A stretch of DNA of 64,000 bases from Ecdyonurus torrentis (GCA_949318235.1 OX439131.1:28948518-29012517); one strand, 5' to 3'. Shown: positions 33,325 through 49,456, counted from the stretch's first letter. Notes: generated by a model from the sequence alone, not told the origin. Translations and numbers: made by a program.

Positions 33325-34522
33325 GGTACACCATACATATATTGCTTCTATTTCATGTAATCAGCATTAATATATAATATTTTGTGATAAATAGATTTTT
33401 GATAATAATTTCATCATCATATTTTTGGTGTAAAATTAAAATTTTAAGTTATTTTTTAAGTGTATTTATATTATATTTTAAAATTTTGTTGACACTATAC
33501 AAGCTATAAATTTTTATAACATAATGATGAATAAACACTGAAAAAACAAACAAACAAAAACACGTAAATGAACCATTAACAAATGCGTGATACTTGGATA
33601 TCAGCATGCTAATTTTATTGTGGTAAATTATAAAGCTTAAATATTAATAAAATAATAATAATAAAAAAAAAATCAGATCCGAATTTTTTTTATATACAAT
33701 ATAATAATTTTTTCTAATACTTTTCATTTGAGTATCAATTTTTGTGATTTTGATTGAACCATTGAACTTCAAAGTATAAAGTTTCATTTGAACTTTATAT
33801 TTGTTTTAAATAAACCTAATCAAATAAAAAAAACTTCTTTATTGATTTCTGTACATACTATAATACAAGATGATTTTTCTTCATTTTATATCTGACTGCA
33901 CAAAAACTTAAGTTGTCCCCATCTGATTTTCTGATTCATTTTACTTTTGAGATTCAAATTATTTTAAATGGCAGAAAATTTCCTTTGTGTAATGCATTTC
34001 CCTATTAAAATAAAAGACAGCCCTTAAGCTAACGGATGAAATATTTTTTATATAAAAAATTAGAAACGATAACTTTTTCATTAAAATAAAAGCTCTATTA
34101 AAAGTTGTTGATACTCCAATGTTAAAACTTGAAAAGAAGAGAAAAAAATATTAAGAAAGAAAACAAAAGAATGAAAGAAAGAAAGAGAAAAAGAGTGTTG
34201 ATTACAAAAGAGATAAAAATCACAACTGATTACTATTGCAATTGTAATTTTGTTTATCTATTCAGAAAATATATTTTCTTTAATATAATATATAAAGAGA
34301 TAAAATGAGTGTTTTAAATTATAATTTTTTATTTAAGATTATACAGAAGATTTTTTTTAGTCTTCCTTAAGAATAAATATCACAATTTTTCTCTGTCTGT
34401 GAATGAAAAAGCTTTATAACAGAGCAGTTTATTATTATTTTTTTTTTGCGTGTCGCCATCGTGATTAAAGTAAGGATGGTTTAGTGACGACGTAAGAGCT
34501 ATAAAGTGGAATGAGAGGGAGG

Positions 34523-34525
<3 letters not shown>

Positions 34526-34614
<89 letters not shown>

Positions 34615-34628
34615 AGAGAGAGAGAGAG
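34526..34628. repeat. (TA)n-(GA)n compound microsatellite
   Basis: About 86 bp of TA followed by a short GA run. Confidence 0.95.
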
Positions 34629-34813
34629 GTGTTAGTAACGGGACTAGTTGGAACGGCATGAGTAAGGCAAGTGCGGGTTGAGTGGTCCGCTTTCTCATTC
34701 TCGCTCTTTGCTCATATTCACACACATTCACCACTCAGTATGCACCCGCTGGAATGCTTTCACACCATGTAATCCTCATACCACAAACGCCGCCGTTGGA
34801 GATGCTCCTACCC

Positions 34814-34815
<2 letters not shown>

Positions 34816-34859
<44 letters not shown>

Positions 34860-34862
34860 GCA
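34816..34862. repeat. (TA)n-(CA)n compound microsatellite
   Basis: About 39 bp of TA followed by CACACGCACACA. Short TA and TC tracts also occur at 35044-35072 and 34952-34970. Confidence 0.92.
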
Positions 34863-35042
34863 CACATACACCATGCATACACATAGAAAGACACAGTATA
34901 GTATTAAGCTTACTCTTCATCCTCGTCTCTTACTCTAAACTTTAATTCCTTCTCTCTCTCTCTCTCTCTCATCTACATCGGGGATTATTCCACAGAACTA
35001 AATTCGAAAATCGTGCTTCTTGTAATCATACACATATAAAAA

Positions 35043-35075
<33 letters not shown>

Positions 35076-35389
35076 CTTCATAAAAATCAGTGCTAAGCTT
35101 TACATAACTTCTACTTACATTTAAATATTTTAATGGGTGGTATTACTTTTTTTCTTCGTTTTCGTCTTTTATCAACTAAATAAAGCATGAAAGGTGACGT
35201 ATATTGAATAATATTTGAGCACAAATATATAGAAGTTTTTTTTTTTTTAATTTTTTTTTCAACTAGAAAAAATAATTATATTTACAATCTTGTTTTATTT
35301 CCTTAATTAATTATCATTTCTTTTGCAGTTTTTCTTTTATAATTATTATATTATATATAAATGTCTTATTATTTTTCATTTCGCTGTTT

Positions 35390-35480
35390 TTCTGTGACGC
35401 GCGGGCTACAGACTTGGAAGGGGCTTTACATGTTTGTTCACCCGGTTGCCGCCCTAGCAAGGGGCGTGTCAAACACTCAT
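35390..35480. promoter_or_regulatory. Isolated GC-rich patch
   Basis: A roughly 90-bp GC-rich, CpG-containing block (GACGCGCGGGCTAC near its start, GGTTGCCGCCCTAGCAAGGG at 35444-35463) inside strongly AT-rich DNA. The latter has an interrupted inverted arrangement (TTGC...GCAA) loosely like an RFX X-box. The minus strand is open across the block, but no exon could be defended. If the exon at 37609 is real, this lies about 2 kb into its first intron, where an enhancer or alternative exon would be plausible. Confidence 0.25.
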
Positions 35481-37485
35481 TCAAAGAAATGTTGAGACTA
35501 AGTTTGTAATAAACATTTTTTTTAAACTTTTTTTCAAAAGTTTCATTTACATGTTTTAAATTAAAACCACGCTGTTATATTAAGTATGTTCAAGACATAA
35601 GAAGTCTTATTGTATTTTCATTAGGGGGTGAGGGAATATTTTCTTAATTTATTTAAAATTAATAATATATAATTTCATACAAATAAATTTTAAGTTAGAT
35701 TTATTTTAATGTTTTCAAAGTATCAAAAATACATATCAATATTTATAACTAACTCATCATAACTCATAAAAATGTTCTGGGTGAATTTAATTTGCTAAAA
35801 AAATATATATATTGAACTAGGAAAAATAAAAACCAATATGAACTTCTTATTAAGCAATGAATATCAATGAAAAATTTTCAAATCACCAACCAAGTGAAAA
35901 TAAAATAAAATGAAAAGAATTTTGGTTTAATAAAATAATGTTAATTAAGTCAGGTCATGGTTTAAAATTTATAAATTACTCGACTTTTTTTTTCTCTCAC
36001 TCTCTTTTAATAACTGTATAATTTAGCAGCTTTTTATCAGATAATAAATATTTATAAAGATTAAAACAAATAAATTATATGTGGTTATAAAATAAAATTT
36101 ATCTAATATTTACATTGCGAATAAGTTTTTTTTAGTCAATCTACTTTGGAGGAAGGGATGTTTGTTATTTGTGATGTTTAAGCTTTTATAATATAGAGTA
36201 TTATGGTGGCTGAACAGTATGAAAAAGCAAGTTGTAAGTTTTGCTTGCTTACGGTTTGTATCTATGATTATTCATTCATAAGCATGCAAGAAACGGGTTT
36301 CATTGCTACAAAGTAAAGACACGGTGATTAATTTAATGCTACAGTTTACTTTGCAATTCTAAAATTGTTTGCTATATGATGTATTATGCTTTTGTTATGA
36401 AGTTTTTAGATATAGCACAATAAAAATCATTTTTAACCGCAATGCCACAAATTTGATAGTTTATTATCATTATTATTTCTTTATATCTTTCTAAAATTAT
36501 TTTATAAATGATGTATCATAAAGAATTATTTTGATGTAAAATTATTTAAAATATTTCTGACGTGAGTTAAAACTATATTGAGTCAATTTTGCCTTTATTT
36601 TTTTTAAGTATATTATACCTTAAATATAAATTGATAATTGTTAAAAAAAAAGTATTTTTAAAATAAAATTATTTGTATATATTAATTGAAATTATTTAAC
36701 GATATAATCTAAATACTATTTATTTATATTTTAGATGAATTAATACATAATGCTTAACTTTCTTGAATTAGCTTACTAAAAAGTTGAAAACTATAGTCTT
36801 TTTAAAAGCACGTTACCAATGGTCGTAGACCAAAAAAAAACAAAAAAAAAACAGTATATTAATCATCAATTACGAAATGTAAATTAAAATAATATAAGTT
36901 CATTATTCTTCAATCAATTTACAATTGTTTTGAAAATATTATTATTTTAATTTCTATTGCACTTAAAAATGCCAAAAACAGAAGAAAATAAAAGCTGTCA
37001 AAATATTTCAATACAATTCAACTCTTGCTATCCGTCCCCCCTTTTTTTTTCAATATACAAGTCAAAGCGTGAAATTGTATTTTGATAAGCTCGTAAATAA
37101 ATAGGGTCATTCGCGTGTCAGCAAGTTCATTATTTGTTGTTTGCACCTTATGGGGTCTTAACATGACTCGAAGCAAAAGTTATATTGAGTAAAGTATATA
37201 CGCACGCCGGTATATTGAAAATGTTCCCTTCCTTTTTTCCAAGTTGACTTAGTCATGACTCGTCACATTTTTTTTTCTTCTTGACAAGAATGACAGAAAT
37301 TCCATAAAATTTTGTAACACTTAAATTTTATTCATGTTAATAAACTTGACATATAACTGTCAAAAATTTTAATGAGGTTTTTATATTTCAATAATGAGAT
37401 TTTCTTCCTTTTGAAAAAATTCTGAATAAATTTTAGGAATAATTTTTTTTAATACGAGTATTTAAATAATAATAAATGTTCTTAC
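35481..37485. other. AT-rich noncoding, probable first intron of the 37486-37609 exon
   Basis: No coding signal. Includes the 10-bp palindrome AGTCATGACT near 37251 and a small hairpin AAGCAAG...CTTGCTT near 36226-36251. Confidence 0.5.
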
Positions 37486-37609
37486 CGTGACAAAGTAAGG
37501 TGATTAGATGAAAAAGGCTAACAACAAAATATCTTTCTTTTCGACGTGGTCTTCTATAACGTCCTGTATCGTTGGCTGCTGCGGCCGCAGCGGCTCGCAC
37601 TCCCGACAT
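37486..37609 (-). CDS. Candidate first coding exon with signal peptide; protein unknown
   Basis: Minus strand, from ATG at 37609-37607 (A at -3, a favourable context) through 41 codons plus one base to a CACG|GTAAGA splice donor (GT at 37485-37484). The peptide starts MSGVR, then seven alanines, NDTGRYRRPRRKER, and a hydrophobic run YFVVSLFHLITLLC. Basic residues followed by a hydrophobic core is the layout of a secretory signal peptide or signal anchor. Ending in phase 1 is common for signal-peptide exons of secreted and cell-surface proteins. Alternative ATG-less extensions upstream are in AT-rich sequence and not favoured. A GC-richer, promoter-like block lies just upstream. The rest of the protein must be encoded at lower coordinates or outside the window. 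No family could be named. Confidence is moderate because no second exon is proven. Confidence 0.5.
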
Positions 37610-37639
37610 AGTATTGTCCCCTCTATGATAAAACACGTA

Positions 37640-37905
37640 ATAATTTTTGTATTTATTTTTATTTAAATAATTATAATAACTTATTTAAACACGATCGACG
37701 ACGTAATGAACCACACTAACATAGCATTAAGCTTTTGGTTGAATGGTGTTGTCCGTATGCCATCCGGACATATACTGAGTTCGCGCCGCCTCAAATCTCT
37801 TTACAAACCCCTCTTGCTTGCCTCGTCCTCGTGCGCGACTTCAAACTCGCGAGTGCTATTGCGATACCAGCGACGCCCCTCGGACTCGACTTCCAACCAA
37901 AAATA
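37640..37905 (-). promoter_or_regulatory. Promoter / 5' UTR region of the minus-strand exon
   Basis: From about 37690 to 37900 the DNA is clearly GC-richer and rich in CpG (CGCGCC, GTGCGCGAC, CTCGCGAG, CCCCTCGG), unlike anything nearby. The AT-rich 37625-37690 interval may be a 5' UTR intron, since TTTATCATAG|AGGGG could be an acceptor just before the ATG. Open frames occur on both strands of this block, as expected for GC-rich noncoding DNA, so they are not called genes. Confidence 0.4.
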
Positions 37906-38030
37906 ACCATATCTTCTACTTCTTTTTTTTTGTGGTAAAGGAGACTTTGTATGTATATGTTTGAATATATAGTAAAGTGAAAAGAAATCTCTTTTACTAT
38001 TCTAGCCTACTAATTATCTTAACGCTTTGA

Positions 38031-38055
38031 CACGTCATACGATTAAGTCACGTCA
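38031..38055 (-). promoter_or_regulatory. Paired TGACGTG sites upstream of the candidate promoter
   Basis: Plus-strand CACGTCA occurs at 38031-38037 and again at 38049-38055, giving two TGACGTG half-CRE/bZIP-type motifs in the same orientation 18 bp apart, about 130-160 bp upstream of the GC-rich block. The repeat is seen directly; binding is inferred. Confidence 0.3.
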
Positions 38056-38092
38056 ATCAAAGCTTTTTTTTTTCCTTCTTCATACAGTAGCA

Positions 38093-38125
<33 letters not shown>

Positions 38126-40377
38126 CAAATGACACATCTTAATTTGTCTTAAAAAGTCAAAAGAAAAATAAAAACTTCTTAACTTAATTAATTAATGAAA
38201 GAAAAGGAATGGTATAAATATAGTACTTTAAGTATACACATTGTTTTTCTATTGTTGTTAAACAAGATATTGTTTGAAAGCTTATATAAATCTATATTTT
38301 TTTAATTATAAAATTATTTGAAAGTATTCTGAATTTTATTGTATTATCATTTAATAAATCATAAAATTTTCTACTTATATTCAATATTGTTATTCTGATG
38401 CCAAGAAATAAAAGCAAATAAATAATAAAAGATAAAAACAATTACAATTTAAATTTATGATATATACAGTATTTCACTTCTATAATAGTGTATTTATAAT
38501 TCACTTATTATAATTATTAAATTATGTATACCTAGAGATAGTTTAAATAACTTTTAGTATAATTGTAAATATATTAATAATGAAAACTATAATGCATCGT
38601 ATTGTAAAATAATAATATCATGAAGATTGATCCCATTATTATATAGACTTTGAATATTGATTAAGTAATACTATTATATTGTATATAAGATAATACCTAC
38701 GTAAGCTAAAATGTTAAACAAGACTATATGATATTATATTACATAAGACTGGATAATAATAAAGCTTTCATATATTATATCAAGTGATTAAATTGAACAT
38801 TTCAAAAAAATATAAATATATAATTATATTTTGATATTATTATTTGGACACAAATATAAATATAATGAGTTATATAATATTTATATATAATTATAAGAAT
38901 TAATTACAAGCTTATTTAATTAACAATATTTAAACTATATTTACAATAATTATTTCAATTCTGTTATTGTATACAATTATTACAGTATACATACATAAAG
39001 TGTTGTTATTGTTATTTTTAACGTAATATTGAAATTCAATTTAATTTAAAAGCTAAATTTTATTTAACATTAGTATATTCGTGTAAATGATTTTGATCAC
39101 TCAATTTAAATGGTAAGTCATTATTTTTATTTATTTTTTGTGTATATTTTAATATTAACGAATTTGTTTAAATTAGTATCAGTAGATTAATAATGTAATG
39201 AATAATAAAGGAAATGAATAAAGAGAATAATTAAATTAATTACCAAAAAAAATAAGTTACTTTATGTATAAAAATTTAAAATATATAAAAAGTGTGTTTT
39301 TATTGTTAGATATATTTTTATTTAAAAAGAAACCAAATTAAAAAGCCCAATTTCCTGTTACAATAATTACTGTAAAATATTTTATTCCTGAATGCACACG
39401 CTGAAAACTTTCATATCAATAAACCTTCCCATCAAAACAAATAATTTTTAATCAATTTTAAAAAAGTTCAATAACTTTTAGATTTTTAATAAAATAATTT
39501 TACTTTTAAAGATTATGATGAAAGATAAAGTTTTTTTCTGTTATTAATAATAAATTATAAAACTTGAAGCATTAAAAAAGGTCAACATATAAATGAGCAA
39601 AAATTTGATTTTTATTTTATTTTAAAGTGGTTTTATTGCGAGAAACTTTTTTCTCTTCATTTTTTTTTCTTTCTTTCTTACGTTTCATCCTTCAGTATAA
39701 TTAGAGTGACAAAATAAAATATTAATGTCAATTAAAAATAATATTCTTACAAAAGTTAGAGAGAATTTTTAATTTTTTTTTCCTTTTAATTTGTATTTTA
39801 TTATTCACAAAACGTCTTGAAATTGTAAAAATATATGAAAAATGTTTTTTAGCGCCTGTCAAAACTTAACTTTATCAAGCTCGTTTTTTATTTTACATCT
39901 TGAAAAGATAATTTTGAAAATTTTTAATGAAAATGTTACTATAATATTGAACTCTTTTCTTCTTTCTTTTTTTTCTTCACAGCATTGGCTACAAAATAAG
40001 ATGTGGCTTTGCAACAAAAATGCTTAAGATACTCAGAAAGTTGAAAAAAGATTATTTTTCAATAATATAATTATATATAAATGGCAAGACGGCAAGATGA
40101 AACAATTATCAGTCAACAAAGTTTTTATTTACCGTGCATCTGGATCCCCCTTTTAAAATCATTTGAAAAGAAATCGTATTAAAAATAAAGATAATGTTTT
40201 GCTTGCACCTGACGAGGTGAGTACGCCCCCTCCTCCCCTAAGGAGGTTAGCACAGCAGAGAGCAGCATACAAGAGTTAGTATGTTCTGATGAAGAAGATA
40301 GACAATATGTATAAGTTTTGATATTATACTATTGGAGATTAAGAATTTGAGAATAAAGAAATATGCCGCCCCCTATG
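38056..40377. other. AT-rich noncoding DNA
   Basis: No gene seen. Poly-T at about 38096-38125. A GC-richer stretch at 40200-40450 leads into the inverted repeat. Confidence 0.6.
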
Positions 40378-40548
40378 AAGTGGCTGGACGTTACTTGCAT
40401 TTCTCAGCCTCCTTAAAGCTTCATGCTTTGCGTAAGAACCAAAATGCAGTGTGAGTGTGTTCAGTTGACCATGCATCTCCATCTTTACTCCTTATTTCTC
40501 TCTCTTTGATCTTGAACTTGCTATGATATGTTTGCTGGACAGGAAGCG

Positions 40549-40631
<83 letters not shown>

Positions 40632-40780
40632 GAGGTGCATGCGACACCAACGAAGGGAAAGAAACAATGAGTAAAGCTGGACTCCTACCTTTAAAACACA
40701 AAAGTAATGCATTTTGAATCTTATGCCAAGCAAGCTATACATAAGAAGGCACAGAAATGCAACTACCGTCCAGCCACTTC
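40378..40780. repeat. Inverted repeat with ~70-bp arms around a (GA)n tract
   Basis: The left arm, GAAGTGGCTGGACG...TTGCATTTCT...CAAAATGCA (40378-40448), is mirrored by the right arm TGCATTTTG...AGAAATGCAA...CGTCCAGCCACTTC (40708-40780), with indels. The roughly 260-bp centre contains a GA microsatellite. No coding frame and no target duplication were found. It may be a MITE or a local inverted duplication. Confidence 0.75.
40552..40627. repeat. (GA)n microsatellite
   Basis: Pure GA run of about 76 bp in the loop of the surrounding inverted repeat. Confidence 0.97.
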
Positions 40781-42099
40781 AGTATTCTAGCCACTCAAAT
40801 TTTCTAACTCTCAGTATAGTCTTCGAAAACGTTAAACATTTTGTGTGAATAACATAGCTATGTAATTAAAAAAAAAAAAAAAAAAACTGAATTGAATTGA
40901 ATTTTGTTTTAATATTATATACAAAATGGCTATTATTTTACTTGTGTTATTTCAAAATAATGACAACAGCAAGTGTAAAGCCCAGTGTCTTCACAGAAGG
41001 TAAGACAAAAAAATTTCATCATGAAAATTTCTTATCATATTATATAAAGTATTTAGTATGTATGTAATATATATTATATTACAATATACCTAATCATATT
41101 TTGCGCTATTTGCTCTGCGCAATAAAGCATTCCAACTTTTTTTTTACATCATTGGCTGCAGTGCTGTATCATTCTGATTATATGTATTGAACTTGCATTG
41201 TATTTTGAGTTGATGAACTTCAGACCTATGTGTATATTGTAAGAGATTGTATTTTATAATTGCGTTTCTTTATATTTTTTACTGAAATAAACGATACTTC
41301 ATACGAGCATGATTACTCGTGAAAAGTAAGTATTGGATTTTTGATAACGACAAAGAGTACGAAAATTAGACTTTAAATAATTTTGGTAGCTTATGTAATA
41401 TAATGATCACCAAATTATACACGAAATAATATTAATTAAATTTAATATGATGTAAGGTTTCACGATATGAAACTTTACCATAATTTTAATTATGGATTCT
41501 TTCAAAGGAAACCATTAAACTTCATTAACAGTTCAAATTAAAGTGAAACTTTTTTTTATAAAGTACACTTTATTTTTTTGAGTCAAAAGGTTAAAATCTC
41601 CAATTACAAAATCATAATTTTTCACAGCAGCTTTTTCATTTAATATAATTGATTTTTAATTCCAAATAAAAAAATATTGTCAAGCTTTTCTTTTTATATA
41701 TTTTTACAACTTGGGTAAAATTAGTTGCTAAATTATTTATAAATTCAATTAAAATTAATTAATCAATTGAGATCTTAAAATATGATTAATATTATAGCAA
41801 TATAATTCAGATTAAAATTTGACATTTATTAAAAAATATATAATTTATTACTAAATATAAAAAAACTGTACTGGCGTAATGAATATTATACAATATAAAA
41901 ATTATACAAAATAAAAACATATGAACATCAAATTTTTTATCATATATACGTGAAAACATAAACTTGTTTTTAGAGGATATCGTAGTTTTTAGGCTTAAAC
42001 CATTTCTTGTATTTTTTTTTTTTTTATTATTTTACCAAGCTTACCTTTATAGCTTGTAGTATAGAATAAGAAAAAAAAAGAGAAAAACGATATTGTAGA
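40781..42099. other. AT-rich noncoding DNA
   Basis: No coding signal; poly-A of about 18 at 40868-40886. Confidence 0.6.
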
Positions 42100-42298
42100 C
42101 TAGATGAGACTGGTTGCATGGCAGTATAAAGAGTGATACCTTGGCCGTAAACTGTGCAGTCCGTGAGTATAGCATACGACGCACAAGTGTAGTGGAGCTA
42201 TAGCTACCCCCTGCGCCACGATGTGTATAGGGGTTAGGGAAGTTGTACGGGGGTGTATAGTGTAAGAGTGATATATAGCACAGTTCCCTAGAGCTTAT

Positions 42299-42300
<2 letters not shown>
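42100..42300 (+). promoter_or_regulatory. Possible TATA/Inr core promoter before a long TC tract
   Basis: A GC-richer block with TATAAA at 42125-42130 and an Inr-like TGCAGTCC whose A lies at 42158, about 33 bp from the first base of the TATA box, the spacing expected for arthropod core promoters. A TC tract (GAGA-type sequence) follows immediately. No downstream ORF was found, so the transcript, if any, would start with a noncoding exon. This is inference from motif spacing and composition. Confidence 0.27.
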
Positions 42301-43891
<1,591 letters not shown>

Positions 43892-44244
43892 ATGCCAAAA
43901 AGGTACTAGCAGAAAGAGTTCCTATCTTCATTTAATATAGGCTTTCTTATGGGGCAATGAAGCATCTATAAATAAGATAGCTTTTTTTATGCTGAAATTT
44001 TTACTTAGCTTTAAAGCTTTTGTTTTCCTGACTTTCAAGTTAATTGGATGAAAAAAAAACTGATACCGAATTAATCAAAATTCAATAAAAATATTAACTC
44101 TGAGGCTCAGAAAGTTACAGTAAAAAAATTTAGTAACGATATAAAACTCGAGTTATATCTGCTTCATTCCCCCATAAGAAAGCATGCTAAATCAAGACAG
44201 GAACAGAAAGTAGTCTGCTAGTGCTTTGTTAGTATTGTTGGCAT
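43892..44244. repeat. Imperfect inverted repeat, ~353 bp
   Basis: ATGCCAA at 43892 mirrors TTGGCAT at 44238-44244. Inside, TACTAGCAG mirrors CTGCTAGTG, and GGCTTTCTTATGGGGCAATGAAGC mirrors GCTTCATTCCCCCATAAGAAAGC, the strongest block. The arms are diverged and become AT-rich towards the centre near 44068. No coding frame. Probably a decayed MITE or foldback element. Confidence 0.75.
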
Positions 44245-46013
<1,769 letters not shown>

Positions 46014-46211
46014 GTAACTTTGTACACTCTCGGACTTCATAAAGTTACCATCAACGACGATGACGCTTCTTAAAGAATTCATTCATGATTTTCAGTGAAT
46101 TTGGCAACACTGCTCTTACCTGACGATGTATTTTCTACCCTTTTCTTTAGAAAGAGGCATCGTCTTTGATGTTAACATTATGGCATCCGCGAGTGTACAT
46201 AGATAAGTTAC
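46014..46211. repeat. Short inverted-repeat element, 198 bp
   Basis: GTAACTTTGTACACTCTCGG...GTTACCATCAACGACGATG (46014-46062) is mirrored by CATCGTCTTTGATGTTAAC...CCGCGAGTGTACATAGATAAGTTAC (about 46158-46211), with small indels. The total length, inverted ends of about 50 bp and lack of a frame fit a MITE. No clear target duplication was seen. Confidence 0.75.
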
Positions 46212-47175
46212 GTATTTTTAAGTGTTTATATGAAAGTATTTTCAATTCCTATCAAAGCAAAGCAGAATAGTTAATTATTACTTTATTATAATTAAAATAA
46301 ATTAAACTTTACAAAGGAAGAAACACTTATTTTTAGCAACTAAAATTACTAAAATATTACAGCAATATTTTAGTAATAAAATTGATTAAACATGATTTAA
46401 AACATGATTCAGTACTATACAAAAATAGATTCAAATGTAAATAAAGAAAAACTGAAGCTTTGACCTAAAGAACATACATTTCATTTACTGTATTGTACTA
46501 TGCTGTTCATTATTATGCAATAAAGAAGTAACATTTATTGAGGGCAAAATGTCAGTCACCACAGTACTAACCAAGTACGTTTGCAGTGGCTTCGAAACAA
46601 ACAAAGTATATAATATAAAACTTTTCTCTTCTCTGCTATTTATTTACTTAATTACAACAGAACAACAGCAGAATGTTTGCATAGGGAAATAATAATAATA
46701 ATAATGTAAACAAATTCAAATTAATTTTATAATTACAGTATAAAAGTGTAGTCCAATGTATTTTTTTTCTTTTATTTCATTTTCCTTCATTTTTTTTCTC
46801 ATTTCAACTTTTTATTATATTTTTTCTTCAGTATGTATAATATGTATATTTATTATATAATTTTTTTTTAATACAACAAATTTTTTCATATTTTATTAAT
46901 TGCATATATTTTCTAATTGTATTTTATATAATAATTTTACATTAATGTAGTGTTAAAGTTATATACTGTACTGTACATAGTGTACACCGGAGTACAATTG
47001 TGGTAGTAAATTGGAATAGACTGTGACCTCTCTCTCTCTCTCTTTGTGCTGTCCACACATATACTCAATGATTATGTAAATATATTGGTCAATGTATAAT
47101 ATATAATGTATATATATTAGAGTTTGAGGTTCAGTATTGTAATTCAGTTAAAGTTATATATTATATAAAAGCCAC

Positions 47176-47177
<2 letters not shown>

Positions 47178-47245
<68 letters not shown>
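47178..47245. repeat. (TA)n microsatellite
   Basis: AT run of about 68 bp. Confidence 0.96.
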
Positions 47246-47248
<3 letters not shown>

Positions 47249-48496
47249 TCTAGTAGTTACAACTCGTCAACTTGCATTTCCTATGCAATTTATGCAATAT
47301 ATAAAATAGTTAGCACGAATGATCACCTGATGAAATAATATTATATGAGGCATGAAAATTACTAATAATATACACGTAAATGCATGCAATAATAAATGTG
47401 GTTACTATCGTTATTATTATTTATCATTATGGTTTCATATTTTATTATAATACAGGAATATTCATGTTAACCACTATTAAAAATAAAATAAAATAAAATA
47501 CATGATATTTTTATTTATCATAATTTATAATGTAGTATTATGTAATGTATTATAATTTTTAATTATTTGACATCAATATTGAGTAATTTTCAATAATACA
47601 TTTTATACATGTGGTTATATGTATAATATAATACAACATACCTTATACTGCAATAGTTCGATTGAAATTGTGCCATTTTTTCATGCATGCAAAAATTCTT
47701 TAGTTATTAGAAGAATTCAATTTGAATTATAGGCTTCAATAATAATTCATAATTTAAGTAATCCTCAAATTCGTTTGGAATTTTATTTAACAAAAATATA
47801 AAGATTGTCGCAAAATTAAAAAAACAGTGAGAATTTAAAAATTAATAAATTATTTATAAAAACTCAGACAAGGTGTAGTAAAATAAAATTTATACCAAGT
47901 TTTGATACTGTGAAATATTATAACTACAGTATAAGAAAGAAAAAAAAATAACCAAGTTTTGAGTATAATTATATCCTTTATACATTTTAGGGTACTGATT
48001 TGTTATTGATTTTCAATGAGTTAAAAGGAAAGTCAAGTACTTTCTCCCTCCCACAACACTTTACTCTACATCTTAATTAACTTAATTATTGTTATTCTTT
48101 ATCAAAAATGTATTAAAATTACTTTTAAATAAAAAAAAAGCATTTTATATAGTCAACTTTATATGTATGAATAAATTTGTCCCTTAATTTTAACTCAATC
48201 CCTTAATAATTCCACAATAGCATTTAACTATACAATAATTGACATAACATAAACCTACACAGCCTTACATAATATATTTTTTTTTTAATAAAGTTAGAAA
48301 CCTCAACGTTAATTAATCCCACAACATATCAAAAGTTTTTACTTCAATTAACACAAACATATAAATTTAAATTATTATTTATACTCATATATTAATGTTT
48401 GTAGCAAGAAAAGATTTAATTTTAATATTCATTATTATTTAGATAATTAAACATGAAAGAAAACCATATTTATGTCATGTTATATTCAAACGTACA

Positions 48497-48501
<5 letters not shown>

Positions 48502-48589
<88 letters not shown>

Positions 48590-48671
48590 TAAGGGCTTTT
48601 TGTCTTAAAATTAATATATCTAAAGTAAAAGGGGATTTTATCTGACAGGCTATGTGGTTTGTGAGAAATCC

Positions 48672-48711
<40 letters not shown>
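48502..48711. repeat. Two (GA)n tracts 85 bp apart
   Basis: GA runs at 48502-48588 and 48673-48711 in the same orientation, separated by mixed sequence. The separation could reflect slippage followed by insertion or mutation. Confidence 0.95.
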
Positions 48712-48716
<5 letters not shown>

Positions 48717-48939
48717 TGACCACTAAATCGTGCTATAACAAAACCGTGTCTCATCAAAAACGTCTCACTTGTACTTTACTCTACAAACAATAATAAAACA
48801 TCATAAATCTCATTGTTATAATTGCGTTAGCAATTGTGGTTATAAAACTTGTGAATAATTTAAATAAAATATATTCACATTACCTACAAATTATACACAT
48901 TGCAATATTAGATTTATATTGTAGACAAAAGTTTAAAAG

Positions 48940-49059
<120 letters not shown>

Positions 49060-49403
49060 TCTATTATTTTAAAATTCCATTTATCAATATTGATATATTT
49101 ATAAAATATATGAATTTTATTTATAGATTTTTTTTTCTCTTTAATATGTTGATATTAGCTGAATTTTTAAAAAATGATTTAACAATTTATAATCAAAGTT
49201 TTGTCATTTTTTATAAATAATGTTATTTTAAAAGAGAAGAAAAATGAATATAGAAGTGTAGAGATAGAGTTCTCTTTTTTTTATACATATATATTTTGGG
49301 AAGTTAAATTAAGTGGGTGGAGTTGAGAGTGCAAACAAAAGTGTAGATTGTTCGTGTGACATAGAGAGACAAGGGGTCTTGTACAGTCAACATGGTGTAG
49401 TGT

Positions 49404-49408
<5 letters not shown>

Positions 49409-49452
<44 letters not shown>
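49409..49452. repeat. (TC)n microsatellite
   Basis: TC run of about 44 bp. Confidence 0.95.

Positions 49453-49456
<4 letters not shown>

Noticed and set aside
37706..37938. Two overlapping plus-strand frames (about 66 residues) in the GC-rich block
   Set aside because: Open frames arise easily in GC-richer DNA, they lie in the expected promoter or UTR of the minus-strand exon, and no motif or splice support was found.
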